A stretch of DNA of 51,059 nt, taken from the NCBI GenBank assembly GCA_004335635.1, contig QAXH01006585.1, forward strand, positions 1 through 51,059, in the 5' to 3' direction. This stretch comes from Chloromonas sp. AAM2. Taxonomy: Eukaryota > Chlorophyta > Chlorophyceae > Chlamydomonadales > Chlamydomonadaceae. The translations under genes were made by a program, and so were the position numbers. The stretch's first letter is position 1, and every line of letters starts with the position of its first letter. The notes under the pieces are model-generated. The model was given only the letters and a program-made list of their open reading frames with translations, had not been told where the DNA came from and made no database searches. This document shows, piece by piece, positions 9,573-20,876 of this stretch.

Positions 9573-12155
9573 ATGCTGCCCTTAATTCTACCCCGCTGTC
9601 GATCAGTAGTCAGTAGTGGTCAAGTCGCCGGGTTACTCGCGTCAGCGAAGCACGCCTCAGCATTCCTTGGCCACGCCGATGCCACTTCAGGCCCCCTCCA
9701 CACTTCTGTGGCTATCAACAGCGTATGCGGCGACGAGGCACAGAATTCGTTCAAGGCGCACCTCCCCCGATTAAACCCTACCAGATCGCTTTCCACCAGG
9801 CACACGGAAGATCACTATGACAAGCACCACCGAGTGAACGAGCACATCTTCTCGCGAGCTCTGATGGTGGTGCATCCGGATGGCACCTCGTCAATCATGA
9901 CAAGGTTAGGCCATGACAAGGTTAGGACAAGGTTGCCGTTGTGTTGCAAGCAACCCTGATGCACACAATCACAACCTATGACAAACAGCACGTCCAAACA
10001 AGCTGGCAACATGTGCCGTGGGCCGTGCTCTTTCATCTCCTGCAGCATACCTGCCGTTGAACCTTTGCATGCACGTGTGACACCAGTGTGGTCAAAGACA
10101 GCATATGTGCATGTACACAGGCAGCGCTGCCTGGGCTGTCGTTCGAGTAGCATGTCTAAACCCTGGCCTGGCCTGCCCTGCCCTGCAAAATAGGCTTGTC
10201 TAGAACCCTGCCCTGCCCAGGCATGGACATGGCCAAACTCAGGACAGACACCTTGTGTCGTTGCCCACAACCCTTCACCCGCCCAAATCACACAAACGAG
10301 TGAGAACAGACACCATAATAGCGTCGCGATTCGCAGGAGAGATGCTTTGAAGACTGCAGCTGAGCTCAAGCTAGATTTGGTGGAGTTTAAGGCACCTGAC
10401 CACGGCCCCGGTGCAGCCCTACCAGTTGCCAAACTGCTCAACTACCAACAACTGAAACGTGCAAGACAGGAGTCACGTGACTGGAGCCACAACCAAGCGT
10501 TGGAGGGAGTCGGTTCACATGCCCCTGCTGCAGCTGTGGCGGGTCGCATGCATGGGTTGTCACAAACACAGCATGACCCGTCACTCCATGTGACACGCCC
10601 ACCCCATGCAACCTCACATGGGACAGATCATGCAGCACCCTCGCCTCGTGAAACCGCAGCCGTTTCTACGTCACATGTACCGTCCATGGAAGAAACGGCT
10701 GCAGGTAGACAAGCTGTAAAGGGTGGACTGGGAGGACAGGGCAAGCCAGTGAAAGGGAAGCAACATCACCAGCAGCCGCGAGAGCAAAGGCAGCAGCGGC
10801 AGGAGCAGCGGCAGGAGCTGAAGCAGGAGCACCTGCTAGAGCAGCAGCAACAGCAGGAGTCGAGCCGGGCAAAAGTGAAGGAGATCTTTTTTAGTCCGAA
10901 GATTGCAGCTCATGACATCCAGGTTCGATTGAAGAAGGTCAAGCGATGGCTGGAAGGCGGCTTCAAGTAAGAGGTGCTAGGCGTGGGGTCTGATGAATAG
11001 TTAATATGTGAGTCCTCTCGCCGTCAGTAGGGTCTGATGAGAGTGCGCTTGCTTCAATGTTATTGAGTTGTGCAGAGAGGCTGATGCCAGTGCTCTATGC
11101 CGCCTGCACTGTGGCCCCACTGTGAAGCATCCATGCCTCTTGCACTCGAGGCACTGAACACTGTTTGTTGTACAAATGCACGCATGCACTGGAGGCAAAA
11201 TCCCATGTCATGTTTCCCTTTGTCTGCCTGTCACCAATGTGACCTGTCATCAATGTGCCCGCCATGCCTACATTGCAAGGCCTGTCGCCAATTGTGACGC
11301 CTACTCAACTTGTATTTGTAGTGTACTCGTGTGGATACCATTTTATGCCTTCCTGCCTGCCCTTTTCATATCGATGCCATTCCATGCCTGCCTGCTTGCC
11401 CTTGTCTTGTGGATACCATTTCATGCCTGCCTGCCTGCCCTTTTCTTGTGGATACCATTTCATGCCTGCCTGCCTGCCCTTTTCTTGTGGATACCACTTC
11501 ATGCCTGCCTATCCGCCCTGTCGCAGCGTGTCCCTATCCCAGGAGGTGGACAGCACCGGCAGCACATCAGCCGCTGAGCTGGCGCTGGACGGGATGGTAC
11601 AGCAGATGGCGGGAGTGGGCGTGGCAAGGCCAGGTAAGTACAACATCTATGACGACGACAATAAATATGCTCATAACAGTAGGTTTGTAATAAGCAAGTG
11701 GGAGTAGGCACAGTGGCTGGTGTAACATGATACGTAGCCGTGGGCCAGACTTGTGCTTGCAAGGTGGTCGTACATGCCACCGGAGATGGCGGCACACAAG
11801 CACCAGTGAACGTCTTACTGCAGTTGGCCAGTACTCAGTTGGCATCTGCAGGTTCTTGGAGCTTGCAAGGTATTGACTCCATGTGCACAATGTTTGGCTC
11901 ACTGGATTGCAGGTTGTATGTATCAGTGCTTACTGTTGTCACCAGCACATGACGAGTTGCGTTTAGCGTGGTGTGTGTGTGTATACTATGTGCCGACGTG
12001 CAGGCAGGAAGGCAGTGCGATCCAACATGGTCACCGTGGTGCTTCTGTCGGTGGTGGACCGCCGGCAACAGCAGCAGGACCAGCGGCAGGAGCAGCGGCA
12101 AGAGCATGAGCAGCAGCACCAACGGCGCGTGGACAGAAAGCGGCCGAGATCATGA
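9573..12155 (+). CDS. Organellar (probably mitochondrial) translation initiation factor IF-3
   Basis: Exons 9573-9904, 10337-10966, 11527-11633, 12004-12155; all junction phases agree and give 406 aa. IF-3 keeps organellar ribosomal subunits apart and proofreads initiator tRNA selection. The first 80 residues (MLPLILPRCRSVVSSGQ...) look like a mitochondrial presequence. The IF3 N-domain follows (VNEHIFSRALMVVHPDG, LDLVEFKAPDH, PVAKLLNYQQLKR, about 85-158). The C-domain is KEIFFSPKIAAHDIQVRLKK through RKAVRSNMVTVVLLSVV (about 290-375) and aligns almost without gaps to bacterial IF-3, although the usual RFRGRE stretch is replaced. Unusual points are a linker of about 130 residues rich in Gln/Arg/Glu, and a Gln/Arg-rich tail ending RRVDRKRPRS. 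Exon 1 ends in the donor AG/GTTAGG, which is repeated in tandem just downstream. Confidence 0.9.
9901..9945 (+). repeat. Triple tandem copy of the IF-3 exon 1 donor
   Basis: ATGACAAGGTTAGG occurs twice, and ACAAGGTT a third time, in about 40 bp. The first copy is the phase-consistent donor. Use of the second would shift the frame relative to exon 2. Confidence 0.6.
11335..11512. repeat. 39-bp minisatellite in IF-3 intron
   Basis: About 4.5 tandem copies of a 39-bp unit (TGTGGATACCATTTCATGCC then TGCCTGCCTGCCCTTTTCT). Because 39 is a multiple of three, the minus strand shows an open frame of 13-residue repeats (MKWYPQEKGRQAG). It is intronic, and I take the open frame as a by-product. Confidence 0.9.
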
Positions 12156-12744
12156 TCATGATTAGCATCATTTCATCGGTGTGCATGGCGTTCACAGGTT
12201 TGCCAAAGCATCGGTTCCAGAGAGATGAGTAGACGTGGTGGTTGGGGCAGATGTGTGGCATGCTGGCCAGTTTGTGTAGAATATGTGTGGCACAGGATCT
12301 CGTGTTGAAGACGTGTGTTGGACTGTTGAGAGATGATGGGCAATGTGGGAGACGCTTAGGGCGTTAGCTTGGCCAAATGGTCGATAGGCATCCTTGCTTA
12401 GGGTCTGTCGCGGTTATGCCCATCCCGTTTTGCGTCCTGCGACGGCTGCCTGATGTACACTAATACGAGACCCGTATGTTGTGGAGAGCTGACGATTTCG
12501 TACGTTGGACATGCGTGGAGCCGTCTGTTGATCCTGACTGTTGAGCTGTCGGAACTGACCTGTGCTGACTACGCTGAGGTGTTTTGCTGTCTTGAGCTTG
12601 ACTGGTTTGTTGTTGAAACCAGCCTGTGCTGTAAGCAACAAGCAAGAGCTGTCAGGGACTGTTATCATTTGATTGATTGCAAAAGTGGTTACATGCACAT
12701 TCAACATCAGTTTGTCTTCCTCAGTATGTGCTTGTTTTTGGTTG

Positions 12745-12900
12745 ATTAATTTGTTAAATCAGGGAAGCCGTCAAAGGACACTGGACAGGATGTGTTCCGC
12801 CCTGATCTACCCTGAGCAAGGAAGGAGGAGAACGGCAGGAACAAATGCAGCAAGGCCCGGAGGCAGAAACGAACACGGCAGAAAGGAAGGCAGCCGGCTA
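12745..12900 (-). repeat. Dispersed TTGCTCAGGG repeat (copy 2)
   Basis: The minus strand reads CTTGCTCAGGGTAGATCAGG then GCGGAACACATCC, followed by TTTGACGGCTTCCCTGATTT. The copy at 13320-13450 has CTTGCTCAGGGTAGGCCAGG and GTTGATGACTTCCCTGGTGT in the same order. Both can be read in a frame giving LAQGRSGR-like peptides, so gene finders will call false proteins from this family. Confidence 0.75.
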
Positions 12901-13319
12901 CGAAAGACAGAAATAGAGCACAAAAGACAGATGCAAAGCGTGCTGAGAAGAGTTCAGGCGAGGCATGACAACAGTCCATGGTGCCGACAGTAGCATGAGG
13001 ATGCCGTTGGCTGCATTACTTGCATCACACACAAGGATGGATTTGCATATACATATCCAAGTTGCATATACATATCCAAGTGGCCGGCAGACCATCTGGC
13101 CGCCACATATATACCCATCTACTCTCCATGTGGCTCCATGTGCATGTGCACAATGTGGCGTCCAACCTTACTGCTTTTGGCCGTCCTTGAATCACCAGAC
13201 GAGTGGCGACGTATACAGACGTACGTCAACAGACCATGTGCGGTGTGATGCATTGATTCATTGTCAAAGTCCTCCTTGCGTCCCTTTCTCTAGTCTTTGA
13301 CCTTGACTTCGGCGGCTCT

Positions 13320-13450
13320 GTCCTGTTTTCCTTTGGGTTGGCCTGCCTTGCCTGCTTTGTTCCCTGCTTTCGTTTTGCTTTCTTGCTCAGGGTAGGCCAG
13401 GGCGATGCCCATCCCGTTGATGACTTCCCTGGTGTAAATAAGAGTCTTAC
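13320..13450 (+). repeat. Dispersed TTGCTCAGGG repeat (copy 3)
   Basis: A CT-rich left arm (CCTGCTTTGTTCCCTGC) leads to CTTGCTCAGGGTAGGCCAGG, then ATGCCCATCCCGTTGATGAC. Same module order as copies 2 and 4. Confidence 0.75.
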
Positions 13451-14399
13451 ACAGAGGGTAGGCAAGATTATCTTCCATACCGGGTTTAGCCCAGTTTCTT
13501 CGCGGCAATGGCCTAGGCACACTCCAAGGAGCTAACATAAAAATTCTGGGGCCATTCTGAGCTAGTCAGGAATCGGGGGGTCTGTGGGTGGGTCAGGGGT
13601 GAAAAAGGAAACATCAGGCCTCACAAGAAAATCGTTTTGCAGGCCATCCATGAGTCAGAATCAATGCCCGAACATGCCATTGTGCCGGGCTTGTTGAGAG
13701 CTACACAATGGCATACTCAAACCATATGGGTCCGGAAACCCATGCAGGATCCGGAGACCGCCGGTCAAGGCCAGGGATGCTCTGGGCCGGCACAGGACTC
13801 TGACCCTGGGAGATGACTTAAACCTGAACAGTTCTTTGTTTTCAATAGTGCGGTAGAGAGCTCTCATGAAACTGAACACAATGGCATACTCAAACTCTAG
13901 AATGGACCTACATATTGGCTGTCAGGGGTGGGTGGGTCCCAGTCCCCCTTCCTGGCCAAAAGTGAGGTGTGGGTCGGAGAAAATAAGAGTGCCTACCCCC
14001 TGGTCTTACATATACATAAAGTTTGCCCATGGAGCAAGCCCTTCCACAGAGCCGCAAAATCACATCTTGAACTTGCGCTTTGTGCTCGACAAGTACAAGT
14101 CGCTTAGATTTACATTCCCAGACATAAACCGTCACTTACAATGAGTGCAATCACATCAAACTTCAAAAAAGTAACCGCAACAGATGCCTTGCTGAGCAAT
14201 TAACGCATGCAATGCAATTAAGGCAATGTCGGAGTACATTTGTCAAGACCTTCCAACGGGGTTGCCAGCCTGCCAAACGCAAAGTAAGCAGTCTGAGCTG
14301 GCAAACCCGAACATACCCCCAAACATAAACCTACAAGCAAGAGCTGGCAGCTAGCTGTGACGATCAGCACACATATACACACACACACATAACTCACAG

Positions 14400-17300
14400 G
14401 CCTACGAGCTTCTCTTGCGCAGGATGAAGGTGGAATCGTTCGAGGGTGAGAACGGACAAACCGGCAAAGCCATCGCCCTGTGCTGCTAAGGCAACGCGAA
14501 TGATGTTCATAGTATCAGCGCCATCCTGCCAGTGCTGATCCAATGGTTCGCCCAGTATTCTTGCTGCATCCGTGCTGCGCCCGTGCTGCGTCCATGCTGT
14601 GCTGCAGTGCATGATGTTGCCATCGGGTCCATGCTGTGTCTCTTCTGTGCCAAAACCTTGTTATACCCAACTCAACTTGTCTGGCGACGTTAGCCATTGC
14701 TTGTGATATGAGCTTTGTTCAACTCGAACTTTGCCCTGCTGGCTGCAGAAAGGACGAAGAAACATTATGACAAGTTGATGACCGAGTGGAAGGAATCTCC
14801 CGAGGGCCAGCTGCGGGCGTCAACATGCAGCAAAGAGGCTCCGCTCTGCTGGGCCAGGAAAGGCTTGGACAATCCCTCCAACCCCGTTAGGGGAGCCATC
14901 ATGGACAAATGGCCACCCTTTACGGCATCGGAAGCGTACGAGCAGCGGACAAAGGACTTTTTCAAGTACATCAACAAAGAAGCCTGGCCTGCCGATGTAA
15001 GCTGTTTACTTGCATGGGTTTTACACATCAACCCTGCCCAGGGAGCAATAGTTTAGTGGAACGCAAGGTGTTTGCCTTGCTCATGACTTACATGGACTGG
15101 CAAACCTGTGCTGTGTACCGCATACAATTTGTACGTGAACCAGTGTTATATCATGACAGGCTGCCAGCTCAATCTCTTAAAGTTGATTGTATCATGAACA
15201 TCGACAGCATCTCTACTACCGAGTGTTGCCTGAGGGTATTGCAAACTAAGCACTACAGCTAATATTATCATTTAAATCTGCCATGGCTGCAGGCTCCGTG
15301 GATGGACACGGAGCTACAGACGTCACTTCAACGCGTCTACACCATCCTGAATGAACCATGGGTGGTTGGTGGGTTCCGAACCGAGCGTGCAGCTGCAGTG
15401 ATGCGGGACTACGTCGAGATGATCGACAAAAGGTTGAGGGAGTTCACAGAACCACCGGAATCGGAGCAGGCTTACGAAGCACGCAAGCAGGCCGCTTCTG
15501 AGCGGGTGAGCACCAGAGAAAGTGCCGGATGAACAAGGATACAGCATAACAGGATAACATTAAACCCCTCAGCCAGATGATACAGTCGGATGACTGCCAG
15601 ATACAACCGGATAGTATGGCAAACCCGGCTGTCCCTTTGCCTTCCTGAGCGCGCTGTCTGGCGACTGTCTGGCGGCTGTCTGGCGGCTGTCTGGCGACTT
15701 CCTTTGTTTCTGCCTTTCTGCTCTTTGCTTGCTCAGGGCAGGTCAGGGCGGTACACGTCCCAACCCGTGGCTTACTGACATAAGTGTAACTGTCTCACCC
15801 ACACGTGACCAGCTGCAGTCGGCCCTAGTAGCACGCTTTCAAAAATGATGAGTAAAAATGAATGTGATATGACCAGTCAGCCCCGTATAACCAGGTAGCA
15901 CGCTTCCAACGTCTGCATGTGCATGAATGTAGATGCGTGGTAAGGCTCTGGACAACGCAACTACGGAAAAGCAGAAGCAGCTGGAGAGGCGCAGCAAGGC
16001 TGCTGAGCCAGACTATGGCGACTACTGGCACCAAATCAAAACTGTACAGAAGCATGGGGAGTCCGCAGTGGTGCTGCCCTGGCTGGAGATGACTCTGCCC
16101 AAGGAGAACAGGGTGAGTGCGAGGGCAAGAGCAGTGTTAATAGCTTATCATGGCAAGCAGGTGGTGATCTCGTCATTATCATGATTATCACATGGCATCT
16201 TGTTGCATAGTAGCACAGATCAAGCAACTTCTTCCCGGAGTTGCATACCGTGTTGCTCAGCGGGGGGAAAAAGTCACGAATCAGGTTGCTGGTTGTTTGA
16301 GCTTTTCACTTTTACGAATCTCGGTTTGTTTTGCACATTTGCGCAGTTGGCATGGCTTTGAAACTCCGAGGTCAAAATCTGAGGATTTTTACAAAGCTTA
16401 TTCCGAAATTCGCTGAACAGTACGGTAGTTGGTGCTCAAAAGCATACAAGACTTAACCCACTTTGCTTTGATCATCTCCTGCTCTTGGCATGTGCCGTTG
16501 TATACATAATCATCACATACATTAATTTGGGCGCCAGGCAGCCAACACAGAGGATGCAGGCTGGTCCAGACACCCACGCAAGCGAGCTATGTGGAGGTGC
16601 TGGATACCGCTCCTGCATTCTGATACTTGCACTTTCACGCCATGCCTCTACACAGCCACCTATGTTTGACACGGACGAGGTGTACCTGGAGGCGTACAAG
16701 GGCCGAAGAATAGCCCTGTCCCGTGCCGAGGCGCACACGGCTGCGTTAAAAGCCCTGCATGAGGCAGATTCCCGGGGCAAACAGCTTGAGGAAGCTGAGG
16801 CACTGCGCATGCGGACTGGGGACCAGGTGCGGAAGCGCTGGGGCCAGAACGGGCGGACAATGAGTGTACCGGTTGGTGGGCGCCCCAACCTGCGGAACCG
16901 GGAGCCTCGGGGAAAGCTCGTCTCGGCAGCCAATGACTCGGAAGTCAGTGACAATGACAAATCCGATGGTGACGCATCATACCACGCGAGTGGTGATGGC
17001 ACCAGCAGTGGTTCGCCTGTCAGGAGCCGCAAGGGCGATGTGCCTCGCATTCCCAAGCCGCGCAAGAGAGCCAGAGCCACTGTACAGCCGCCCACTGTCC
17101 AGCACAGCCCGACCAGAACTGTTGCATCCGTTCAGCAATCCACTGCTCCTCACTTCCTGCCTGTTCTCGCAAGCACCTCAGCCCACCAGCACCAGCATGA
17201 TCTCGCAGCCCACCTAGTCGCAGCAGCCCCTCGTAGCAGCAGCGGGCTGGCAAGCGCACACGCAGCTCCTGTCGACCCACGCAAGCCGCCTCAGGCCGCC

Positions 17301-17564
17301 GCACCACCACCAACAGCTACTGCCAGTCGGCTGACCAGCCCCGGAGCCACTGGTAATGGCAGGTGCTACTCCGAGACTGCAGCGGCCAAGAGAACCTGCT
17401 TCGCCAACTCGGCGTTCAATCTGCCCAGCGGGTCTGAGGTGACCCTGAACCCTCGCCTAAATAGGCGTCCTCATTTTTTAATGCTGCCATGCCCTTATGT
17501 GCGGCTGTGCGACACAAGTCATGAGAAACGCTCAAGGGAGCAGATGAAAGAAAGCAAGGGTTGA
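14400..17564 (+). CDS. Orphan nuclear-type protein with disordered basic tail (5' end incomplete)
   Basis: Exons 14400-14445, 14749-14996, 15293-15505, 15933-16112, 16656-17564; phases fit (1, then 0, 0, 0), 531 codons plus stop. The first exon starts in phase 0 after an acceptor, so at least one upstream exon is missing, unless translation starts at the ATG at 14424. The N-terminal 300 residues are charged and probably helical (RRMKVESFEERTKKHYDKLM, WKESPEGQ, LNEPWVVGGFRTER, YGDYWHQIKTVQKHGES). The last exon begins with helical, charged sequence (RRIALSRAEAHTAALKALHE) and then becomes Ser/Pro/Ala-rich and disordered, with a likely nuclear localisation signal (PKPRKRARA) and an acidic stretch (SEVSDNDKSDGD). 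I do not recognise a domain. The spliced frame is convincing because four independent junctions keep it open. The gene end is taken as the first in-frame stop. Confidence 0.65.
15650..15700 (+). repeat. 12-bp tandem repeat
   Basis: Four copies of CTGTCTGGCGRC in an intron of the orphan gene, immediately upstream of a dispersed repeat copy. Confidence 0.8.
15690..15785 (+). repeat. Dispersed TTGCTCAGGG repeat (copy 4)
   Basis: CTGCTCTTTGCTTGCTCAGG, then GCAGGTCAGGGCGGTACACG and TCCCAACCCGTGGC. Intronic. The conceptual peptide LAQGRSGRYTSQP parallels LAQGRSGRNTSCP from the minus-strand copy at 12745-12900. Confidence 0.75.
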
Positions 17565-18739
17565 AATGTGGATTTGGGCCAGGTCAACAGAAGGCCTCAG
17601 ATTTGATATCATGTTGACCAGCCCGTTATGAGATGAGGTATTACGATACTAGTAGGGCTTCCTTACCCACGCTGACCGGCATGCGTTTTCTTTTCGCCGA
17701 AGCCAAGGCAGGTATGTACGGCAACACAACTTGGTGAATGTTGGAACAGGGTGTTGACTGCAAGGTGTTGTTGTAGAAGCGCACAGTTACCAAGGAACAA
17801 GCAACCAAACAATTACTTTGTTAACGCAACATGCACGTGTTGGTGACCAGACCGCAACTTTGCGCTGACTGCTATATACTTGGATCGCGTCGTGTGTTCG
17901 TGGTCGTGTTCGATACTGCATCATGGTCACTGAGTAGAGATGATCATGTCTGTCAAGACCAGCCTCTTCCGGGCCTTGACAGACTTGGGTTGCGCCAGGC
18001 TCTTGCCTGTGCTGCACGAAGTGGTAGGCGGTGCAAACATCGAGCTGAAATTAGGGCGCAAATTGCTTGCCCTTTACATAAGATGGTGCGTTGAATTTAA
18101 CAGACTGAATGTGTGCTGCTGCAGACTAAAGTAGATGTGTGCTGCTGCATATAACCATTGTATAATTCTGCCAGCCGCTGGAAGTGGACGGTGAAATGCA
18201 TTTATGAGTCGAACTGACGGTGAAACAGGATTTCTGGTACTAGCTGTCGTTTGAAAATTCGTGAGATGTGCTGTTCGCCTGCCATGAAGGAATCCCACAA
18301 GCAGGCGCACATGTCGCTGACTCTGTTCCACGTGATTACTTACATTCACCCAACTACGTGGTCACTCACGTGTACCACCCACAGGTTCATAAGATGGTTG
18401 TGGTTGCACCTCTTGCTTTAATATTCCTGTGTGTCTCTTCCAACGCGGGTTGCACCACACTTGCTCAGGGCAGACCAGGCAGTATTTCATCTCGTGTGCT
18501 TCGTGTATGGCCCGCTGCTGCAATCCCTATTTTAGCGCAAGTTAACGCAAACATTGTCAGCGGTCTGGTATCCTTCTGCCAAGTTAGGCCGCTACTGGAT
18601 CAAACATCAGCAAGCACTTCAAGGCTGTCCAAACCAGCACAACCTCTATGAGGCTCGTGTCCAATTGAGACAAGTTGAATGTATCGAGAGACACGAGTAA
18701 ACCAAGATAGTGACAAGCATAGAAACAACTTGTCCGCAA
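17565..18739. other. Spacer with one possible orphan exon (17948-18085, +)
   Basis: An ATG-initiated open stretch at 17948-18085 reads MSVKTSLFRALTDLGCARLL and then LPVLHEVVGG, ending at a GTGCGT donor. Codon use and composition look coding, but I found no partner exon with a matching phase, so I leave it unassigned. A partial TTGCTCAGGG repeat lies at 18455-18500. Nothing else is supported here. Confidence 0.35.
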
Positions 18740-19655
18740 TCAGATTATGCAATAGTGAAGCAATCTCTGTGCACCTTGAACCCTTGTCTCAACGTCCGCA
18801 ATCAGAGTCCAGAGTCGTACCAGGTCGCAGTCCACAGTCTGCAGCCCTCGAGCTGGCCCTAGCCCTGACGGTTTAAGTAGCAGGATAGGTGGGCGCTGCC
18901 GTGTGATGCGCACCCCGATGAGAAGAACGGTGCAAGGCGCGCGATCGCCATCAGCGTCAAACCCCACGACGTCACACGTCATGTCACCGTTCCAGCAACA
19001 GTCCCATCATACGTGTGCGGGCACCTTGGATCGCACAGCAGGTTGAGCAGCTCAAGCATATCATCTTCAAACTGCTTTGGAGCTTGCAGGTTGCTGACAC
19101 TGAACATAGCGGCGCCCTTCCATTCACTGAACCCCATTGCCTCCCCGGTGGCGATGTGCCGCACCTGGCAGGCCCACAACACTTTGTAACGGTCGTGATC
19201 AACGTCCACACCAGCTGCAGCTGGAAACAGGCACAGGACGCGGTAGAGCAGCATTGGCGAGCTTATGACATGGGCCATATGTTTGTATCCAGGTTCGTAA
19301 GATTCGCGGAAGCTCTTGAATCCGAAGGCTGACGTAGCGCCGTCCCACATGACTTGCTTGCAGAATGATGAGCGGTCCAGGATGCGGTGTCGGCGGATCG
19401 GGCATCCCACTTGGCTGTTACGCGCTGGATTCGTTCGTACATGCCATCCACGCGGTCCGACAGATAAGGAGGATCCACGACGAATCGATTCTTGCGCAGC
19501 TCACTGAGCTCACGGTTGGCGGTGTCCCTGATCTCTTCTGCGTCCCTTGTGCGCTGTGCTAGGCTCTGCAGCATCTGCACCAGCATCTGTGGGGGCAGCT
19601 CCTCAAGCTGGGAGGCGGTGGCATCACCCGACAGCGTCTCATACATCGTAGACAT
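18740..19655 (-). pseudogene. Frameshifted coding relic, unknown family
   Basis: Three consecutive open segments on the minus strand look strongly coding but lie in different frames. The first is 19655 to about 19400 (MSTMYETLSGDATASQLEEL, then PPQMLVQMLQSLAQRTRDAE, coiled-coil-like). The second is about 19400 to 18979 (FCKQVMWDGATSAFGFKSF, YKVLWACQVRHIATGEAMGF, SEWKGAAMF). The third is about 18970 to 18740 (CDVVGFDADGDRAPCTVLLI). A gain or loss of one base at about 19400 and again at about 18975 would join them. No introns are seen inside, unlike neighbouring genes, although the first segment may start at an acceptor (CTGCAG before 19675). It could be a decayed retrocopy, an insertion of viral or transposon origin, or a real gene with assembly indels. 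I do not recognise the family. Confidence 0.6.
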
Positions 19656-20319
19656 TTTTCGGAAGAGGATGACGCCTGCAGCATAGAAAACCATTGAAAC
19701 TGGGGATCAGCCTCAAACATAGGAATGGAGCAGTTGAACAACCCAGACCGCGCTTCCTGACCGCTGCAAAACGCAAAAGCGTGCAGCGCCAGCACAGATA
19801 CATGAAGCAGGGCTTGCCCATCAAGCTTCTGTTTGCGTTTGCCATTCGTTTTGCATGCAATTGGGCGTGATGACCAAATATCAGGCGCAACCACAAATGC
19901 CGTGCGATGCAGACGCAAACCGCTGCAATGTGTCATGGCTCCATGGGCGGGCCCTGAGCGTGCACCGTCTGGCACGATGAAGTCACTTTGCTTAGATAAA
20001 AGAATGCAGACATGTAAGCCTCAGCCTTAGCGGCAGGAGACGTCGAGAGCACAGGTGCGTCGGAGGCTTGAGACTGCAAAGGATCAATAATGACGAATTA
20101 GCCGCAAAGTCCGCCAAACAACTAAGCAATGATATCCAACTAACAAACAACCGACGAAAACCGTTTCATGTTCACAATTCTGAACCAGCCTAAGGGCTAA
20201 GTCGGCCCCAGCCACTGAGTTTGCACAGGACAGCTCCAGCTGTGATAATCGCTTTAAACAGCTTCAATCGCTTCAATCGCTTCAATGTGGCAAATATTTG
20301 CCAGCCTTCCGACACTTTT

Positions 20320-20640
20320 CCGCTCATGCCTCTCTCTTCATTCGTCGGGCACTGAGGATGTATGCTCTTGCCACATTGCGTTACTGCCTGCTTGTGCTTC
20401 TTCCAGGGTGTGGCGCTACTGCCTGCTGGTCACTAACCTCGCTCCATATGAAGTGGACGGCCGGGCCCAGGTGGCGAGTTGAAGAGTCGGATGTGTGTCA
20501 CATGATTGGATGGATGGGGTTGAAGGGTAGTTGAAGTGGAGAAGGAGGAGAATTGAGAGTGCTGGAATGGTGTGTGACCAGAGAGTGAGGGAAACGAGAG
20601 TGTGATGGGAGAGTGAGAGAAGAGATGGGAGAGTACCTCG
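20320..20640 (-). repeat. Inverted-pair repeat R1, copy B
   Basis: Reverse complement of the unit at 4110-4500: the shared block GACGAATGAAGAGAGAGGCA is followed in the same order by the CACTTCATATGGAGCGAGGT and CTCACTCTCTGGTCACAC modules. It lacks the TCC-rich insertion of copy A and abuts the SINE-like repeat at 20636-20740. Confidence 0.8.
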
Positions 20641-20740
20641 AGGGGTGACCACCACCATTACTATCCGGGTGTGTAGCAATCCCCTTCACATGTAGGTTGG
20701 ACTGGTTAGAATCCCTCCCCTCGTGTGACCCGGTTGATGA
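20636..20740 (+). mobile_element. SINE-like repeat S1 (copy 1)
   Basis: Modules CCTCGAGGGGTGACCACCAC, GCAATCCCCTTCACATGTAG and GGTTAGAATCCCTCCCCTCG recur in the same order at 29140-29235 (plus) and, diverged, at 49150-49240 (minus). GGTTAGAATCC differs by one base from the RNA polymerase III B-box consensus GGTTCGAATCC, which suggests a tRNA-derived SINE. No clear A box or tail was found. Confidence 0.6.
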
Positions 20741-20876
20741 TTGACGTGGTTTCATGATTGGCTATGATAATGATGATGTCTGGCAGCCACGTTCCTGCCT
20801 TGAATGGGTGTGTGACCATACCAGCTGTTCAAAACATGAGCCCGATCTCGAGTTTCTCCTGAACAGGTCATGGAGC

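Larger units (their letters stand above)
12156..14399. other. Repeat-rich spacer after IF-3
   Basis: No supported gene. A TGTAA near 12629-12633 could be the IF-3 poly(A) signal. Dispersed repeat copies lie at 12385-12425 (plus), 12745-12900 (minus) and 13320-13450 (plus), and a 20-bp direct repeat (TTGCATATACATATCCAAG) at 13035-13080. ORFs here mostly come from the repeats. Upstream exons of the 14400-17564 gene may also be hidden here. Confidence 0.5.

Noticed and set aside
11305..11502. Minus ORF of 13-residue repeats (MKWYPQEKGRQAG)
   Set aside because: By-product of a 39-bp minisatellite inside an IF-3 intron; the unit length keeps any frame open.
12746..12979. 77-codon minus ORF with LAQGRSGR
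   Set aside because: Lies on a dispersed repeat that gives the same peptide at other copies.
16315..16415. Possible extra exon of the orphan gene (after TTTGCGCAG)
   Set aside because: In the required phase 0 it reads LAWL then a stop; skipping it keeps phase with exon 16656.
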